A stretch of DNA of 64,000 nt from Lineolata rhizophorae (GCA_010093515.1 MU001676.1:1064666-1128665), one strand, 5' to 3'; shown: positions 1 through 12,800, counted from the first letter of the stretch. Numbers and translations: made by a program. Notes: generated by a model from the sequence alone, not told the origin.

Positions 1-62
1 TTCTGCTGCTAAGCACGTTTACTAACAACTTATCCGACATTCAAATCAAATCGAACAAAGCC

Positions 63-3000
63 CTACTGAAGTTCAATCTCTTCGGGATCTGCGTTTAGCT
101 TCTCTTTATAGCACTCAGCCATTGGTACAGGCTCTTCATAGTGGCCAGTATAGTATTCTTCCGGCATGGCGCCTTGAAGATAGCATTCGCCAATGAGAAT
201 GTAGTGGTCGTCCTTCTTTCTCAGAATGTATGGGACTTTGGCGCCCTGAAGCAGCCAAATCTCATCCTGTTCTTTCACATCATTGGGGCCGAATCCAAGC
301 GAGTCTTCGGCCTGGAAGAATGCTCGTCCCTCCTCGTGCCTTCGGTAACTGTCCTCGAGTTGCGTGATGCTTGGACCATGAACCGGGCTGTCCGTAAACG
401 ATTCTAAAAACGAACCGTCGGAATCCTTGTTGCGTGATGCAACCAAGGTGTGCCCAGAAAACCCCAGAGTTGGGTGTAAAAATGCTCGAGGTATTGCTCC
501 TGATTGCGGCAGGCTCAACCTATCCCATAAAAGTTGTGCGGCCTCTTCGGGGGTTTGCTTGCATGAAAATTCCACAAGCTTCACTTTGACAGCATCTTCA
601 CGTTTTGGGGGCTCCTTTGCCTTTGCCGCAAATAAACCTTGGAACCCGGTGAAGTAACCAGGAGTCTCCACTTTTGGAACCGTCAAAACTGCCGCTTCGA
701 TTTCGCTGATAACGGTGCCTCCAACGGACACTAGTTCCCAAGTTTTCGTCTGGTGGAATTGGCAGTCAAAGAGCTTCTGGGGATCCAGCAAAATGGCCGC
801 GAGAGTCGTGTCAGCCAGCACGAGGTTTAAGTTGTCGCGACCTGAAGCGGTGATTAACTGTAGGTTTTTATCTCTCCAACAGCGGAAGTCTTCGTCGAGG
901 TATAAACTTTTCCACGTTTGATTTGTCGTGGATCGAAGTAGTGACAGTTGGCGACGCAGTAGATCTTGATCGCTTTTCTCTGCCGTCGCCGTCTCGTGTT
1001 TAGATTCACGATCCCTTAAGAATATTAGAAGATCCGCTACCGACGAAGGAAAACATCGTCGCAGTAAGGAATCATCGGTAGAGCTTGCCCGGATTGGAAA
1101 ATCCATTTGAGGTGTTCTCAAGGCGCTAGTGTTAGAGTTGTATTCCTTTATGCAATTCGAAAGGTGCCACTCAGCTTCCATGGCAATCCAGGTATCCGGA
1201 GCTGATGTCCATCTTGATAGCCGGTTTTCGACATTGATCAAACAATCCATGATCGTCTTATTGGTGGCTCCTCCTCCGCCGAGAAGCTTCCTAAGTGTTT
1301 GAAGAATTTGTTCGAGTTTGGTAGCCCGGAACAATTCGTACACCTTCTTCCAGTAGTCTCGTGAGTGCAAAATGTCGATGGGTGACAGATCTCCGGGCAG
1401 AAATTGCGTTGAACTCATTTCTCGCTTCGGGTCGGGCTCTTGTTCCAGTCGCCATACAACTTCTCCAATTAGTTCTACCTCGAGCCTTTCAACAGTGCGC
1501 TTCAATTCGTCCGGGTGAAACGCGTATTTGAACTGCGTCATGGATTTCCATCTCTTGATAAGATGCACGAGCCTCACATGCTCTTTCAAATCCCCGTCTG
1601 TGCAATCCAGGAACTCCGGCGTCACCTGGGCATGCCTCTTTGCTGACCGCATTTTCAATTCTACAGTGAGCTGTCCAAGATCCGGTGACATGTGCGAAAT
1701 TTCGTCGTCTCTCAGGTTCAGGAATATTTCCTTTGTGACCGGCTGTCGACACATATCTTTTTCCAGCTTTTGCAAGAGCAGATGGAGCTTCCATGTCAGC
1801 GCTGGTAAGTCTTCGAATACTAGACGTAGTTCATGTAGCTCTTGTTTCTTCCTGGACACTAGATCTTCCAGTTCATGGTCTCCTCGTGGGAGTTCCAGGA
1901 TACCCTCGGCAACGAGCTGCTGATGAATGCCGCCAACCAGAGCTGAAAGTGGCGAAAGTAGCTTCCACAATTGGCTTTGCTCTTTCTTATGATCGGCTGG
2001 TTCTTGAATGTGTTGTGGGTTTGACTCGGAAAGCATCGACTGTGGTCGTGGGATGTGTGGGTTGCATTCCCACCAATGGTGCAGTGCTTGCGCTGCCATT
2101 GCCGATTCTTTCATCTTATGTGCCAGAAGGCTCAATTCTTGGACTGATTCCGAGTTTTCATGGCCAAATTGACGCAATATCTCGTCAAATTCTTCCAACT
2201 TTTGGATGAATTCCCGTAAGTGTCGCGTATCCTCTGTTTCGTTAAGTTGGTTGCGCCATTTTCGATTTGAGCCTAGAGTCATGTCATCTTTCCTTCCAGT
2301 CCAATATTCTTGCTTTCTCATTTCTCCTAACCAGTTTATGTCTTGCAGCCTTTTCATGAGGGCGGGGAGTTCTAATGGCTTTGGCAATCTTCGTGGGTCA
2401 AAGCGCCCTTGGGGATTATGACGATCTAGAGCCAGCCATCCCAGCCCTCCAGTCTCCTTCACGACCGAAAGGTTCCGTAGCTGGTTTTCGTGCATCGCAA
2501 CTGTTGGCACAGGTCTCCAGGACACTTGTCCATTCGATAGCTTGCGCCTTGGCTGAAAGCTCGTAAGGTCGGTTGGTTTAAATTGTTTCCGGTAGTCTTT
2601 CCCGCCACGAAGCACAACATCAACCTTGTGACCTCTCAGTTTCAAGGTTCCGCTAGTCTAGCGAATTATCAGAACTCAGTTCTAAACGCTCTAGTACTAA
2701 TTAGAATCGAACTCACATTAGTCACTGACGTATCGCTTTGGGGGCTCTGCTTGATTTGAAGAAGATTTAGGTTTACTAGAGGCGCGACATCCATAGGCAA
2801 ACTCCAGTCTGGGACCCAGGATGGGAGTGCGGAGCTCTTAGCTGGACTGCGGGCTAGAGACAAAAGGTCCAACGATGCAGTTGTCCGGAGCAAGTGATAT
2901 GCGACACCCAGGTAAACGTCCTTGACTGGAAGTCCGTAATCTACCGTCAAATGTCCATCGATGCCGGAGGCAAGCCCCAGAAGAGCGTAGACTTTGTCCC

Positions 3001-3961
3001 GGTCGTCCGAGGCCCTGCAAGTCCTGGCAATATGCAGGAGACCCAGCAAGCTCATACCTTTATCGTATAGTCCTAAACAGACCCTGAGAGCACCTGGAAC
3101 CGTACTGCGAACCGACGGATCCTCTTCGGCGCGCTTAAAAATTTGAGCTTCCAGCATTGTCCATGGAACCTCAGAAAAGCCGCAGATGACGGTCGCGCGC
3201 CTAGCCACAGCAACTTCTTGAAGAACCCAAACACGAGTGAACCAACGTCTCGATAGAAACTCTTTGACGGCCTTTAAAGAAGCACGTCTCTCGTCAGCAC
3301 CGTCGCGAAGGCATGCTTTCTGGTTGCTGCCTGGCCACGAGAGTCTCGATATGAGCTCGAAGTTCTCCACACTTTCTCCCATATAGATGAGAACCTCGCT
3401 GGCATTGAAATATATTTCTTTCATGAGTGAGACCTGATGGTTTCGTTCGTCTGCATTGCTCTGGTCGATGCAGAGCATATCGAGCCAGAGTGTGCGCGTT
3501 TCGTACTGGCGCCGCAGATACTGGAGAGCGGCGAGACAATTTCGTGTGACGGGGACGACATCTCTATCAGGGCCACAAAAGACCTTCTCGACACGTCCAA
3601 AATCACCGTCGTAACGATCCCAAGTGTAAGACACTGCTTGGTATTTCGGGCAGTTCCGTAGGAGACAGTAGGTAAATTCGCAGTGAATGTCATCCTCACC
3701 CCAGCCAGGTAGGAGCCGTAAAAGTCGAATCTCCCTCTCATGTTTGTTCAGAGGAGTGTATGCGTATGACCCAGACACGGGGGCTTCTGCTAGTACAGGA
3801 CTCGTCAAAACTGGACTCGCCAGTGTCGAGTCGCTTGATGAGCTGCTCGGTGTCCGCGATGGAGGTGTGCCTTCTAGTGGCGTGCCACAAGCTAGGCAGT
3901 ACGCGAATTCGCCTCGTACATCGGGACGACGACAACAAGTAAGCGCGGGTCGTGGGGCCAT
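63..3961 (-). CDS. HET-domain (heterokaryon incompatibility) protein, 1279 aa, 2 exons
   Basis: Exons on the minus strand are 3961..2717 and 2657..63; the 59-base intron (2658..2716) starts GTGAGT, ends CTAG and is phase 0. The HET domain spans about residues 107-252, with YQAVSYTWD, LWLDMLCIDQ and WFTRVWVLQE. It is followed by RDKVYALLGL (about 321-330) and LPSWVPDWS (about 379). The family's C-terminal block, DEIWLLQGAKVPYILR then YILIGECYLQGAMPEE, lies at about 1213-1250. HET proteins mediate non-self recognition and programmed cell death on hyphal fusion; that role is inferred here from the domain. Two oddities: the protein is roughly twice the usual 600-700 residues, because some 700 residues of Leu/Glu/Lys-rich sequence separate the HET region from the C-terminal block; and Cys9, 10, 22 and 25 near the N-terminus resemble part of a zinc ribbon. 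The start at 3961 is the first in-frame ATG. Confidence 0.88.
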
Positions 3962-5239
3962 GGCAATTTTTTTTCGACAGAGACTCCGCACGTAGTTATG
4001 AGCGAGGCTGAAAACTGGTACGCACAAGATCCGGGCCGCTGAAAATGGTCAGAGTATTGGCTCTAATGAGCAAACCGATTCTGGCTTAGACAAGCTAGGC
4101 GGCCGAGATGAAAGTCAGAGCTGGCATACACAGAATGCAAACCTTGCGGCACCAGAAAAGAGTTTCGGAATCTGAGTTCGGCCATCCGGACACTTATCCT
4201 TCAGCTGGTAGCGTTGTCAGCAACCTTGCACTGCCTCAAAGCCAATACCACACTTAGACACAGTCAAGGCTATCTCATGGCCAGCTTGAGAGTGAAACTT
4301 TATCCTAGCGTATAGCCATCAGCTAGGCTAGCCCGGTAAAGTTTCCATGCCGGTTATCTAGCTTTTCTTTTTCAGGACCGCGCGTCTGTGGCCTCTTGGG
4401 GGTTGATATTCAGCCTTCGCTTTTCATCCAATTGAAAAAAGTTGTGGCGCAACCTAGATGGACCAACTATTACCAATGGGATGTTGCAGCTCGGCCAATC
4501 CCGCAAGTAATTCGGCCCATCCCGGCGATGGCGCACTTTGCTTGCACCGCCTTCTTTGTTGTCGGACTGTAGTCGGACTAAAGTCAGGGTGTAGCTAGCT
4601 CCTATACTCTAGCTATAGGTGTGGGCAGGACCTGGCTATAGTCCAACCACGGCCCGAATATGGCTAACATTTCCATAATATATCTAAATATAGCGTAGAT
4701 ATAGCTAGGATGAAACAATACCTCAATATAAGTAATAGCCTACCCGTAGCTAGGGCGTAGATATCGCGTGGTTATACTACTATGAACATGTTGTTGCCCG
4801 ACTGTAGTCCGAATATAGCAACGACTTCCGCCCACCATAGAATTCTGCCAATTTGCCAAGCGTGTACCTCCAAGGTAGGCTAAGCCATCTGCAGGGTGGG
4901 CCGAGCTATATGCCCTACACATGGGAATCGCATGTCATAGCATTCAATGGTAAATGCGCCATAATCGCATCATTGCATTTGTTGTTTACTTTCCAGCACA
5001 TCAAAAAACGTCTCCTCGGTACATGCCGTAATAAGCTCACCAAAAGCTACCTGTAGTTGTTTCTTCCGAGGATCATCGGCATCGTACGCCCTAGTGCGTT
5101 CGTCAAAGCTTCAGTTGCAGTTTGCCCCTGGGCTGACTTATGTTCAATGTTCCATGATAGTTTCACGGTGGCGAAGTACTGCGTTGTTCGTGTCCCCGTA
5201 TATGAATATCCTATGCAAGAGTGTCCTATAGTCTCGGCT
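3962..5239. other. Intergenic, no gene seen; inverted repeat and TAGCTA-rich patch
   Basis: No ORF here has recognisable protein features. The stretch from about 4560 to 4930 is AT-rich and full of short TAGCTA/TATAGC words. Two related direct copies, around CGGACTGTAGTCGGACT (4562-4578) and CCGACTGTAGTCCGAA (4798-4813), bracket it. It may be a decayed repeat or a MITE-like element, but I cannot define ends. Confidence 0.5.
4294..4345. repeat. Inverted repeat, 9-bp perfect arms
   Basis: GAAACTTTA (4294-4302) is mirrored by TAAAGTTTC (4337-4345). Inside the loop, further partly complementary CTAGC/GCTAG words could lengthen the hairpin. No function can be assigned. Confidence 0.6.
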
Positions 5240-6720
5240 CATCGTGTCCAAATTCAGCGCCCCTGTTTACCAACACGGAAATGACCCTGTGATTGTCGTA
5301 CTAGAAGGCCATATTCAATGGAGAGAACCCGTGTATGTCTGCACTTTCAATATCGGCACTGTTATTGAGTCGACCAATGCCGCGTAGTGCAATGGTGTAC
5401 ACAGAAAGTAGTCGCACAATTATAGGCCGGCACCTCACTGCAAAAGAACTTCGGTAATATCTGGTCTGTCGTCCTCGAGACATAACGTAATAGCAGTCTT
5501 TGGCACTATCGAGGACTGCAAATTAACATCTGCATTAGCGTCGAAGAGTGATCTAATGTATCCGATAGAGCCCCCCCGGGCAGCATATGTGAGGGAGAAT
5601 CGTCAATAGCACCAGGAAGTGAGTGATTTGCACCGAATTCTGGTAACGTAGTAAGCGAAACGGCATAGCCACGCCAAGCAGCCAAACATGTGGCTGCCCG
5701 CCCGCAATAATCAATGTCATCAAGGCTTTAGGTGAGCATTCGAGCCAGGCTCCGATTTCCACAGTGGAAAGACCTAGGACGATTGCATGGTAGGGACTAA
5801 AGTTCCAATTTCGTGGAATGTCGTCCATGTATTGTTCAAACAGCCCATCAATGGATGTCAGGCGCTCGTCGCTAGGGTGAGCAAATCGTCCTGTGCAAAA
5901 ATTTCGAAAGTGGTACTTATTGCTAGCTCCTAGAAATAGATTTAATCTACTTATAAGGGTGTTTGTACCAATTTTTTGCATCAGAAATGGGAATACTTGA
6001 CCCTTGCTTTAGAACGAACTTTGACCAATTTCTTCTTGTGTATGACAGACTAGCTAGGTACTGTCGGAAACTAAGTTTCCAAAGTCTGGTCAATCCAGTG
6101 TTGGTAGAGAGTATGCTTGGGACTGCGTTTCCCGAGGAGAATAAGTGCATGCTGCGTTAAAATCCCCCCCTTTTTTTTGAATCCAAATAGTCTGGATAGG
6201 CAGAAATTATTGCTGGTTTTCATTTTGCATCACTCGTGTGGAGGCGCCAATTTCCGTTTTCAGGCTACTTAGAATTCCATGGATGGGATAGAAATTCTGA
6301 ACCTTATCTTGAAGGCTCGCGACAGCATCCATCACTTCCCAATGTCGGCTCTTTTGGTATTCTTCTAGGAGTATTTGGCCTTTGGCTACATGGGCCGCGC
6401 GGTGAATGATATTTACTGAACGTCGAGGGTAATGCGGGATAAATTCAAGCTATAGGCGTTAGCAAATCGATTGATCAAGTGGTGTGGGACTGCGTACGAA
6501 GCAAAAGTTGTAACAGCCGCCAAGATGTTGAACTTCGTATCTCTAAGACCTTTCATTGCAATGATTTTGCTCGCGTGGAGTACCATGTTGCGCGTTTTGA
6601 AGCTTCTAGTGAACCCTCCTGATCCGAGCGCTTGATAAGAAAATTCTAGACAAAGTCATAATGCCCACCAAGCTTCCCTTCTGCACATTTGAGAACTTGT
6701 GGCAAACTTTTAGAACGAAT
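5240..6720 (-). pseudogene. Decayed ankyrin-repeat protein gene
   Basis: Minus-strand frames carry clear ankyrin-repeat sequence broken over several frames. Examples are a repeat reading DIESADIHGFSPLNMAF, CTPLHYAALVDS (about 5390), SLFDANADVNLQ (about 5520), and a segment typical of fungal ankyrin proteins, SPYHAIVLGLSTVEIG (about 5770). An upstream, readable N-terminal part (about 6230-6450) includes LLEEYQKSRHWEVMDAVASL. In-frame stops occur at 5301-5303 (TAG), 5420-5422 (TAA) and 5435-5437 (TGA), and the frame changes at least twice. All three stops can be explained by C-to-T changes on one strand or the other. That fits RIP or ordinary decay, although the copy is single here. The original protein was probably a cytoplasmic ankyrin scaffold of the expanded fungal type. 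Outer limits are approximate. Confidence 0.72.
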
Positions 6721-7391
6721 TGCACGAGTTTGTTACTCAAGAGCTCGATGTAGGTCATTGAAGAGGGCTTGTAAATCGGTGACCTGAATCATATTATTAG
6801 CACTGGAGACTTTGTAGTCATGAAATGGAATAGGCATGCCTTATTGTAAAGAGCTATGAATTGGGCTGGGGCATGTCGGATGGGCGACAGTTCTCACCAC
6901 CTTTCCTGCCAACCCATGAATAGCAAATATACTAGCAGCTATGTATAAAGAATCCGTCATGATGAGTTATTGAACGGTTGAGATGGGATGAAGAGATTCG
7001 GATCGCAAAGCAATAGCATCGATGTTGTTGGTATGGAGGGAAGGAAGACGCCCGCACAAGGCAGGAAATTTTTCCAGGCCAAGCCCAACAATGAGGCTTC
7101 CCAAGCTAGGCAACACCACATGTTTCATCGAGCTTGGCATCGTACTCGCTGGAGTGCTTTCAATGGAACGTATGGGAATAATGGCTCCCTCAAACAGTGG
7201 GTGTAGAGATCTGAATATATTACCGCGCGCACTGTGGTCTTTCTTGCTGAATGGTTCAAAACAGGAACTTGGTCGCGCAGGGAAATTGATGCTAGCGTCT
7301 TAGGCACCTCAAACTCGACCATATCTAATATCAGAATAAGCTGAAGACGTTGAAATCAGCTGTGTCTTGACCATACAGGGGCTACTACGCG
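6721..7391. other. Intergenic, nothing recognised
   Basis: About 670 bases of moderate AT content between the ankyrin relic and the 3' end of the GH92 gene. Short ORFs only, none with family features. It presumably holds the GH92 3' UTR and the old promoter of the ankyrin gene. Confidence 0.4.
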
Positions 7392-9896
7392 CTACTCAAT
7401 GATCTGCAAGCTTGGCGGACGATCCTCGTCACTTGTTCCCCACACACTCTCCTCATGGCCCAGCACCAACTCTAGCGTTCCACCTTCCAGAAAGAGACTA
7501 TGCGTGATCCAATTCCTACTATATGGCTCCCCATTCAGCGTCGCGCTCTGTATATAAATATTCCTATACGCCGGGTCGAAATTGACGTTTCTGATGGTCG
7601 CTATATTGCCCGTCTGTTTGTTTTTGATGTGCACTTCGCGGAAGAACGGAGGCGTGATAAAGTAGACGTCCTGGCCGGGATTCGGAAAGATCCCCATCAT
7701 ACTCAGTGCCAGAAAGGCGCCCATGGCCCCGCTGTCGTCGTTGCCAGGAAGGCCATCAGGCGCTGCGTGGTATCGGCCCGGGATGTAGTGATGCAGACGG
7801 GCCGCTGACAGTGCGGGACGGCCAGCGTAGTGGTAGAGGAAGTGCATCAGGAATGACTGCTCGTTTCCAACGTCAAGCAGGCCGGAATCGTGCAAAAAGT
7901 CCAACCGTTTTATGAACGTCTCCTGGCCTCCCATCTTTTGGATCAGCGCGGCCATGTCGTGCGGAGCGAAGAAGCTGTACAGCCAGATCGGCCCCTCATA
8001 TGTTTCTGAGCTGTATGAGCCGAGATAGCAGGCGTGCGGTTCGTACAGCGGAGAGCAGAAAATAGGATCTTGTAGTTGCCAGTCTCCTCCGGAATTGCGT
8101 GGCTGGAGGAATCCCTCAAACCCCGTGTCAAGACCATCAATCATGGAGGTCTGGTCCGTTTTCCAGAGGTTCTGCCAATTGCGTGAGCTATTCGTATATC
8201 GAGCTACGCTATCGGAATATCCCAGGCCTTCGGCGATTTGCGCAATACCGAAGTCGTCATAAGCGTACTCGACCGTGCGGGAGACGCTACGTGGGCGAGC
8301 AGTCGTTTTGGGAGTGTAACGAATGTCCCACCAGCTGGGGACGTCGCCCCGACCTTCGACTCGCCAATCTGACGGCACCTCCTCCGCGTCGGAAACGACT
8401 GCTTCGTAGCCAGTCTCCCAGTCCACTCCTTCCCGGATTCCTTTGAGGTACGAGTCTGCAAGGACAATGTCTGCGTTGGAGCCTCCTTGGGTATAGCCCT
8501 TGCTGAATGACATTCGACAGTCCGGAAGTTTTCCCTCGTGGCGGTATATGTCAATCAAGGCTCTGACCATCCTAGTCTGTTCCGGGGGGTCGAGAAGAGT
8601 TAGCAAAGGGTGCTGACTGCGGAACGAATCCCAAATGCAGTAAAAGGAGTCATAGTACGGCTCAGAGCTAGTCCAAAGTTGGTTCTCGCCTGTGTAGTCT
8701 TGTGGGCTGATCATCGTTCTGTAAATGCCGCTCCAGAAGGTCTTAACCAGGTCTTCACTAGCTCCCTCAGTGTCGAGTTCAACGACGCTAAGCTTCTCTT
8801 TCCACTGCATCTGGGCGGCGGCCAATATATCGTCGAAGTTAAAGTCCGGAATTTCGTTTGCCGCACTCTGACATGCCTGATCCGAGCTAATGAAACTTAG
8901 CCCGACCCGAGCCAAGATTTCGGTTCCGTCTTCAGCTGGTTCGAAACGGACAAAACCACCCCCGATCTGATCGTATTGAAGACGTTCCACCTCTTCCGCA
9001 TATCCAAATACGTTGAAATATGCGGCGTCGCTCAAAGCTCCACCCTCGAAGTCCGCACAAACGTGCAAAACGAAGTTTCCAATGCCGAAACTGGGGGAGA
9101 AGGTCCCAGTCCCGGTAATACGACCCGTGTTGTTATTAACAAAAATCGTCGGGTTATCGACAGAGCCTGAGAGGGCGGCAAAGTCCATCATAATCAAGGG
9201 ACTAAGGGCTGTACCATCAGAGGAAGACGTCGACACGGGAAATTTGAATCGATATAGAGCCGTGTGCGCTGAGACGGTCATGTCCACCTTGATGCCGCTC
9301 TCAAGAGTGATGCCGAAGTAGCCCGGGAAAGCTTCGACCGAGTTTGGATCAAAGTTCGCTTGACGCTGGCCGTAGTTGAATTGGCATAAGGAAAGGTTGT
9401 TGTTCTCGCACCCGGCAACGGGAAAAAGCGGGTAGTTGCCAAGTGAAGGGGACTGCTTGATTTAGTGATTTGTGTATTCCTACGGCTCCGATCTATACTT
9501 ACACCGCCAGTGCCGGAGTCATGCATATGGGAAAATCCAGTTACCCACATTCCATCAAAAGAGAATCCGCCATGCCTCTCCATATCCACATCCGCGACAG
9601 CCTTAACCATTCCTAAAAAAAATGTAAGACGACAGTATACAACTTGTGAAGTGTCCAGTGATTAGGATGAGCATACCGTATGGGACTGTTGCGCCGGGGA
9701 ACACATGACCTAGCCCCACGATTAGCTATGTTCGAAGGTTCAATTGCGCCTTTCCGGACTAATACAAACCTCCGCCACTGGTGCCAATCAGCGGATCAAC
9801 GTGTTCAAACCCACTCGACAAAGCCGAGTCGGCAATCCTGGCAAAGACTGCCAATGTAGTTGTAGCATATGCTACGATAGAACACAATCCACCCAT
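7392..9896 (-). CDS. Secreted GH92 alpha-1,2-mannosidase, 776 aa, 4 exons
   Basis: Exons (minus): 9896..9770, 9709..9677, 9612..9503 and 9452..7392. Introns of 60, 64 and 50 bases begin GTTTGT, GTATGC and GTAAGT. The N-terminus (MGGLCSIVAYATTTLAVFAR) looks like a signal peptide. GH92 signatures follow: DPLIGTSGGGHVFPGATVPYG (split by two introns), GMVKAVADVD, GFSHMHDSGTGG, and near the C-terminus GLPGNDDSGAMGAF then NPGQDVYFITPP. Family members are calcium-dependent exo-mannosidases that trim alpha-mannosides from N-glycans or fungal mannan; secretion is inferred from the leader. Length agrees with fungal GH92 proteins (about 770). The second exon is only 33 bases. The ATG at 9896 was chosen because it opens the signal peptide in frame. 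Confidence 0.93.
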
Positions 9897-12800
9897 GTTG
9901 ATCCCGGCAAACTGGGGGGGCCCAAAGAACTCATCTGAACGAAGAAACTACTACCAGCAGGCACTTCGCGGGTAGCCTGGCAGGTGCTGCACTGATGTGG
10001 AAGTGATCTGTCCCCAGCGAAGCCGCCATTGTAGGGAACGCCGATCTTAAAGGAACCATGGGAGGAATCCACCACAAGCCTGGAAAAATGAAAGAATGCG
10101 GAGAAGAAAGCCTGGTTCCGTAGGGTATATTAAGTTTCTTTAGGGAGTAATAATCTAAGCTATAGGCACAAGACTTATAAATGGCGCTACGGCAGCCTTC
10201 ATTCGAGGTATAGATGAACAAGCAGACCGCTGGTGAAGCAAAGTGGTTTTCAGGGCACGTGGGCCACGACAAGGCCGCTAACGATTGGACCGTGCCGCTT
10301 ACCGAAATAAAGTGCCAAGCAGCATCGACTGGTGGAAGGTGCCTGGTCCGGCGCTGGCACGCGGAAACATCGTGATTTGCGTCTTGGCTCAGGCGAACGG
10401 ATCTCGATGCTTTATGAAGCGGATCTAGAGTATGGATGCAAACCCGGCTGTGAAAACCAAGTGACAAAGTCACGTGATACATCTGACAAAGAGGTCATCA
10501 CGTGCCTTCGTTCACGTGAAAGCGCGAACCCTATTCAGGTTCAACCCTGTACCCCCACGCCTAAAACTGCTTACGGCAATCAATTGCTCCTCCCTCACAG
10601 AGAACGAAGGGGACGTTGGCACCAAGAGCACGCTCGAGCCATGAGAGCTTGGGGAACGGCATCTCCGATGAATCAACAATGCAGACACGACTTGCACGAC
10701 CTTCAAACGACCTCAAATATCAATTTGAAAACGCTGCCTCGATGACTCCATCGCGATCGCAAAGCAGCAGTTCGAACATTCCGCCCTACACAGCTTATCA
10801 TCACAAATCTTATCGCCAGGCTGAAACGAATCGAAGGGTGGAGAGTGGCCAGAATTCGAGATACGACGCGAGACGATCGCCGCGCAAGCCCGGCGTCCAG
10901 AGCCTTGCTGATTGGAGTAGGTCTACGCGGGCCCGACCCCACACTTTGGCGGGGCGAGCCCTGCCCTCGCGATGCATGATCCAGCAAGCCGCAGGCAGCT
11001 TCGCCGACCCATCCACTGCACGCCGCCGGTGCTGTAATGCTGCGTAGCGTGCCACGCCCGGGCTGCCTCCCTCGCCTCCGCACCTTGTCCAACCACTCGC
11101 TGGCCGCCCGCTTGGAGTCACCACCCGGGAGCGTCACGCTAGTCCGATCCAACGGCCGCTCGCGCCGCGGCCTGCGGTATCACAGGCCGGGCTCATACGC
11201 CCCCGGCGGCGGCACCTCCGCCCGCAACTGGCCGCGGTGCCGCAGCACCCGCAGAATTTCGTGCCCTTGTTCTCGGGACGCGCCGCCGCCATTCGGCCAT
11301 CCGAGAAACGGTGACTCGGCTCCGGCGCAAGGGGACCGGCCCTCTGGCTTGTTGCCCAATTCCCCGAAATGGCCAATGTAGCCGGTTTCAAGGGTCTGGG
11401 CTACCTTCCAGTTCCAATGGGTCGCGGGTTGTCTAGCGTGGCGGCTTGCGTCGGCCGCAGAAGTATATCAGGAAGCCCCTTCGCTTCCGTCCGACGACGG
11501 CATCACTTCATGTGTGAACAACGCACGTCTCGACCAGCTACCCAGACGCTGCGCCAGCGGCTTCGATACAGCCCGTGATCCCGATTGATCGATTGCGTAA
11601 ACCCGCCGCAGCAGGAGCACCTGCCGCCCCCCACGACGCACGAGGCTTCCAGTAGTGGCCAACAGCACCCAGGAGCCTTCTGTACTAGCTGTGCGTACCA
11701 CTGCTTCTGACTGCACCGCATTGCCCTCCCGTCAAATCAGCTCTGCCGGTTCTTTTCTGCATCTGCGCCTTTCCATCGCGTGTCCTGTCTGCACTTTCGG
11801 TCTTGCCCGTTTCGGCTCCGCCTGCTATCAGGCATCCCCTTGGTCTTGTGACGGGTTCTGCCGTTCGACGAAAAAGCAAGGGAAGCTAATAGCAACACGC
11901 CGTTAGGCTGGCTTCACCTGCAACTTCCGCCACGGCCCGCCTCGTCGCAAAAATAGCCCGACGGCCTCTTATTCTAGGTCCAATCCAAAAGCCTGCGGCC
12001 TAGCCGAAGCCTTGCAGGATCATTGGTATTCCGCGGATCCGCAGAGCCGCCCGGGCCACTTGTAGTACCTACCAGCAGATACTTGAAGTGCTGCTCAGCC
12101 TACCCACGTTTTGCCTCCAATTCCAGGCGCACCAGGCTACAATCCTAACCATCCATCTTCGGGCCAATCGGTCAATCTCCCACCGATTTTCTTCCTAGTT
12201 CAGCAAGACTCTCCGGTCTTGTGGCTCTCGCGGCTCGTCGTTTCTGAAATCGGGTTCCTGTCCAACAAGAAGACATTGATGTCGGTTGATACGCGCCAAG
12301 CACGCACCTCACTTCGTTTCCCCGCTCGAGTCTCATCGGTCTCGAGAACACAGCTGTCCCAGGTGCATACGGGCGACAGTACGATACCAGACGACACTTA
12401 AGAGGTTCCACCCGCCGCCGCCGCACGACGCCCAACCGTCATCGTCCCGAACATCCAAGCGAAGCATTAGTGTTCTGCGTCGTCACAGACCGTCGCTGCT
12501 GCCGCTGCTGCTTTGTTGCTCACCTGCTCATTGTCTCCAGCCAGCCAGCTTCACGCGTAGGGTAACACAGAATGTTCACTCGCCCAGGAGTCGCCCGCCC
12601 CGCGTTTCTCCGGCCCTCATAGCTACACGTGAGAGCTAATCATCCATCTTCATCTCCAGGTTTGTGCTTGCGCATCGTCCATCTGTTGTCCGCATAGAAA
12701 ATCGACGCCAGTCTCCACTTAAGTTGTCGAACTTTCTCTTCCATCACTGGGCCAGAACAAAAGAGGAAACGACTCGTGTCGTCCTTTGGAGTCCGAGTGC

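Noticed and set aside
9931-10482. 183-aa minus-strand ORF upstream of the GH92 gene
   Set aside because: Overlaps the expected GH92 promoter, has mixed Cys/Ser/Pro composition and no domain.
10616-11391. Several overlapping ORFs of 85-149 aa in the GC-rich part of the gap before the acetyltransferase
   Set aside because: Mutually overlapping on both strands, no recognisable features and no convincing start.
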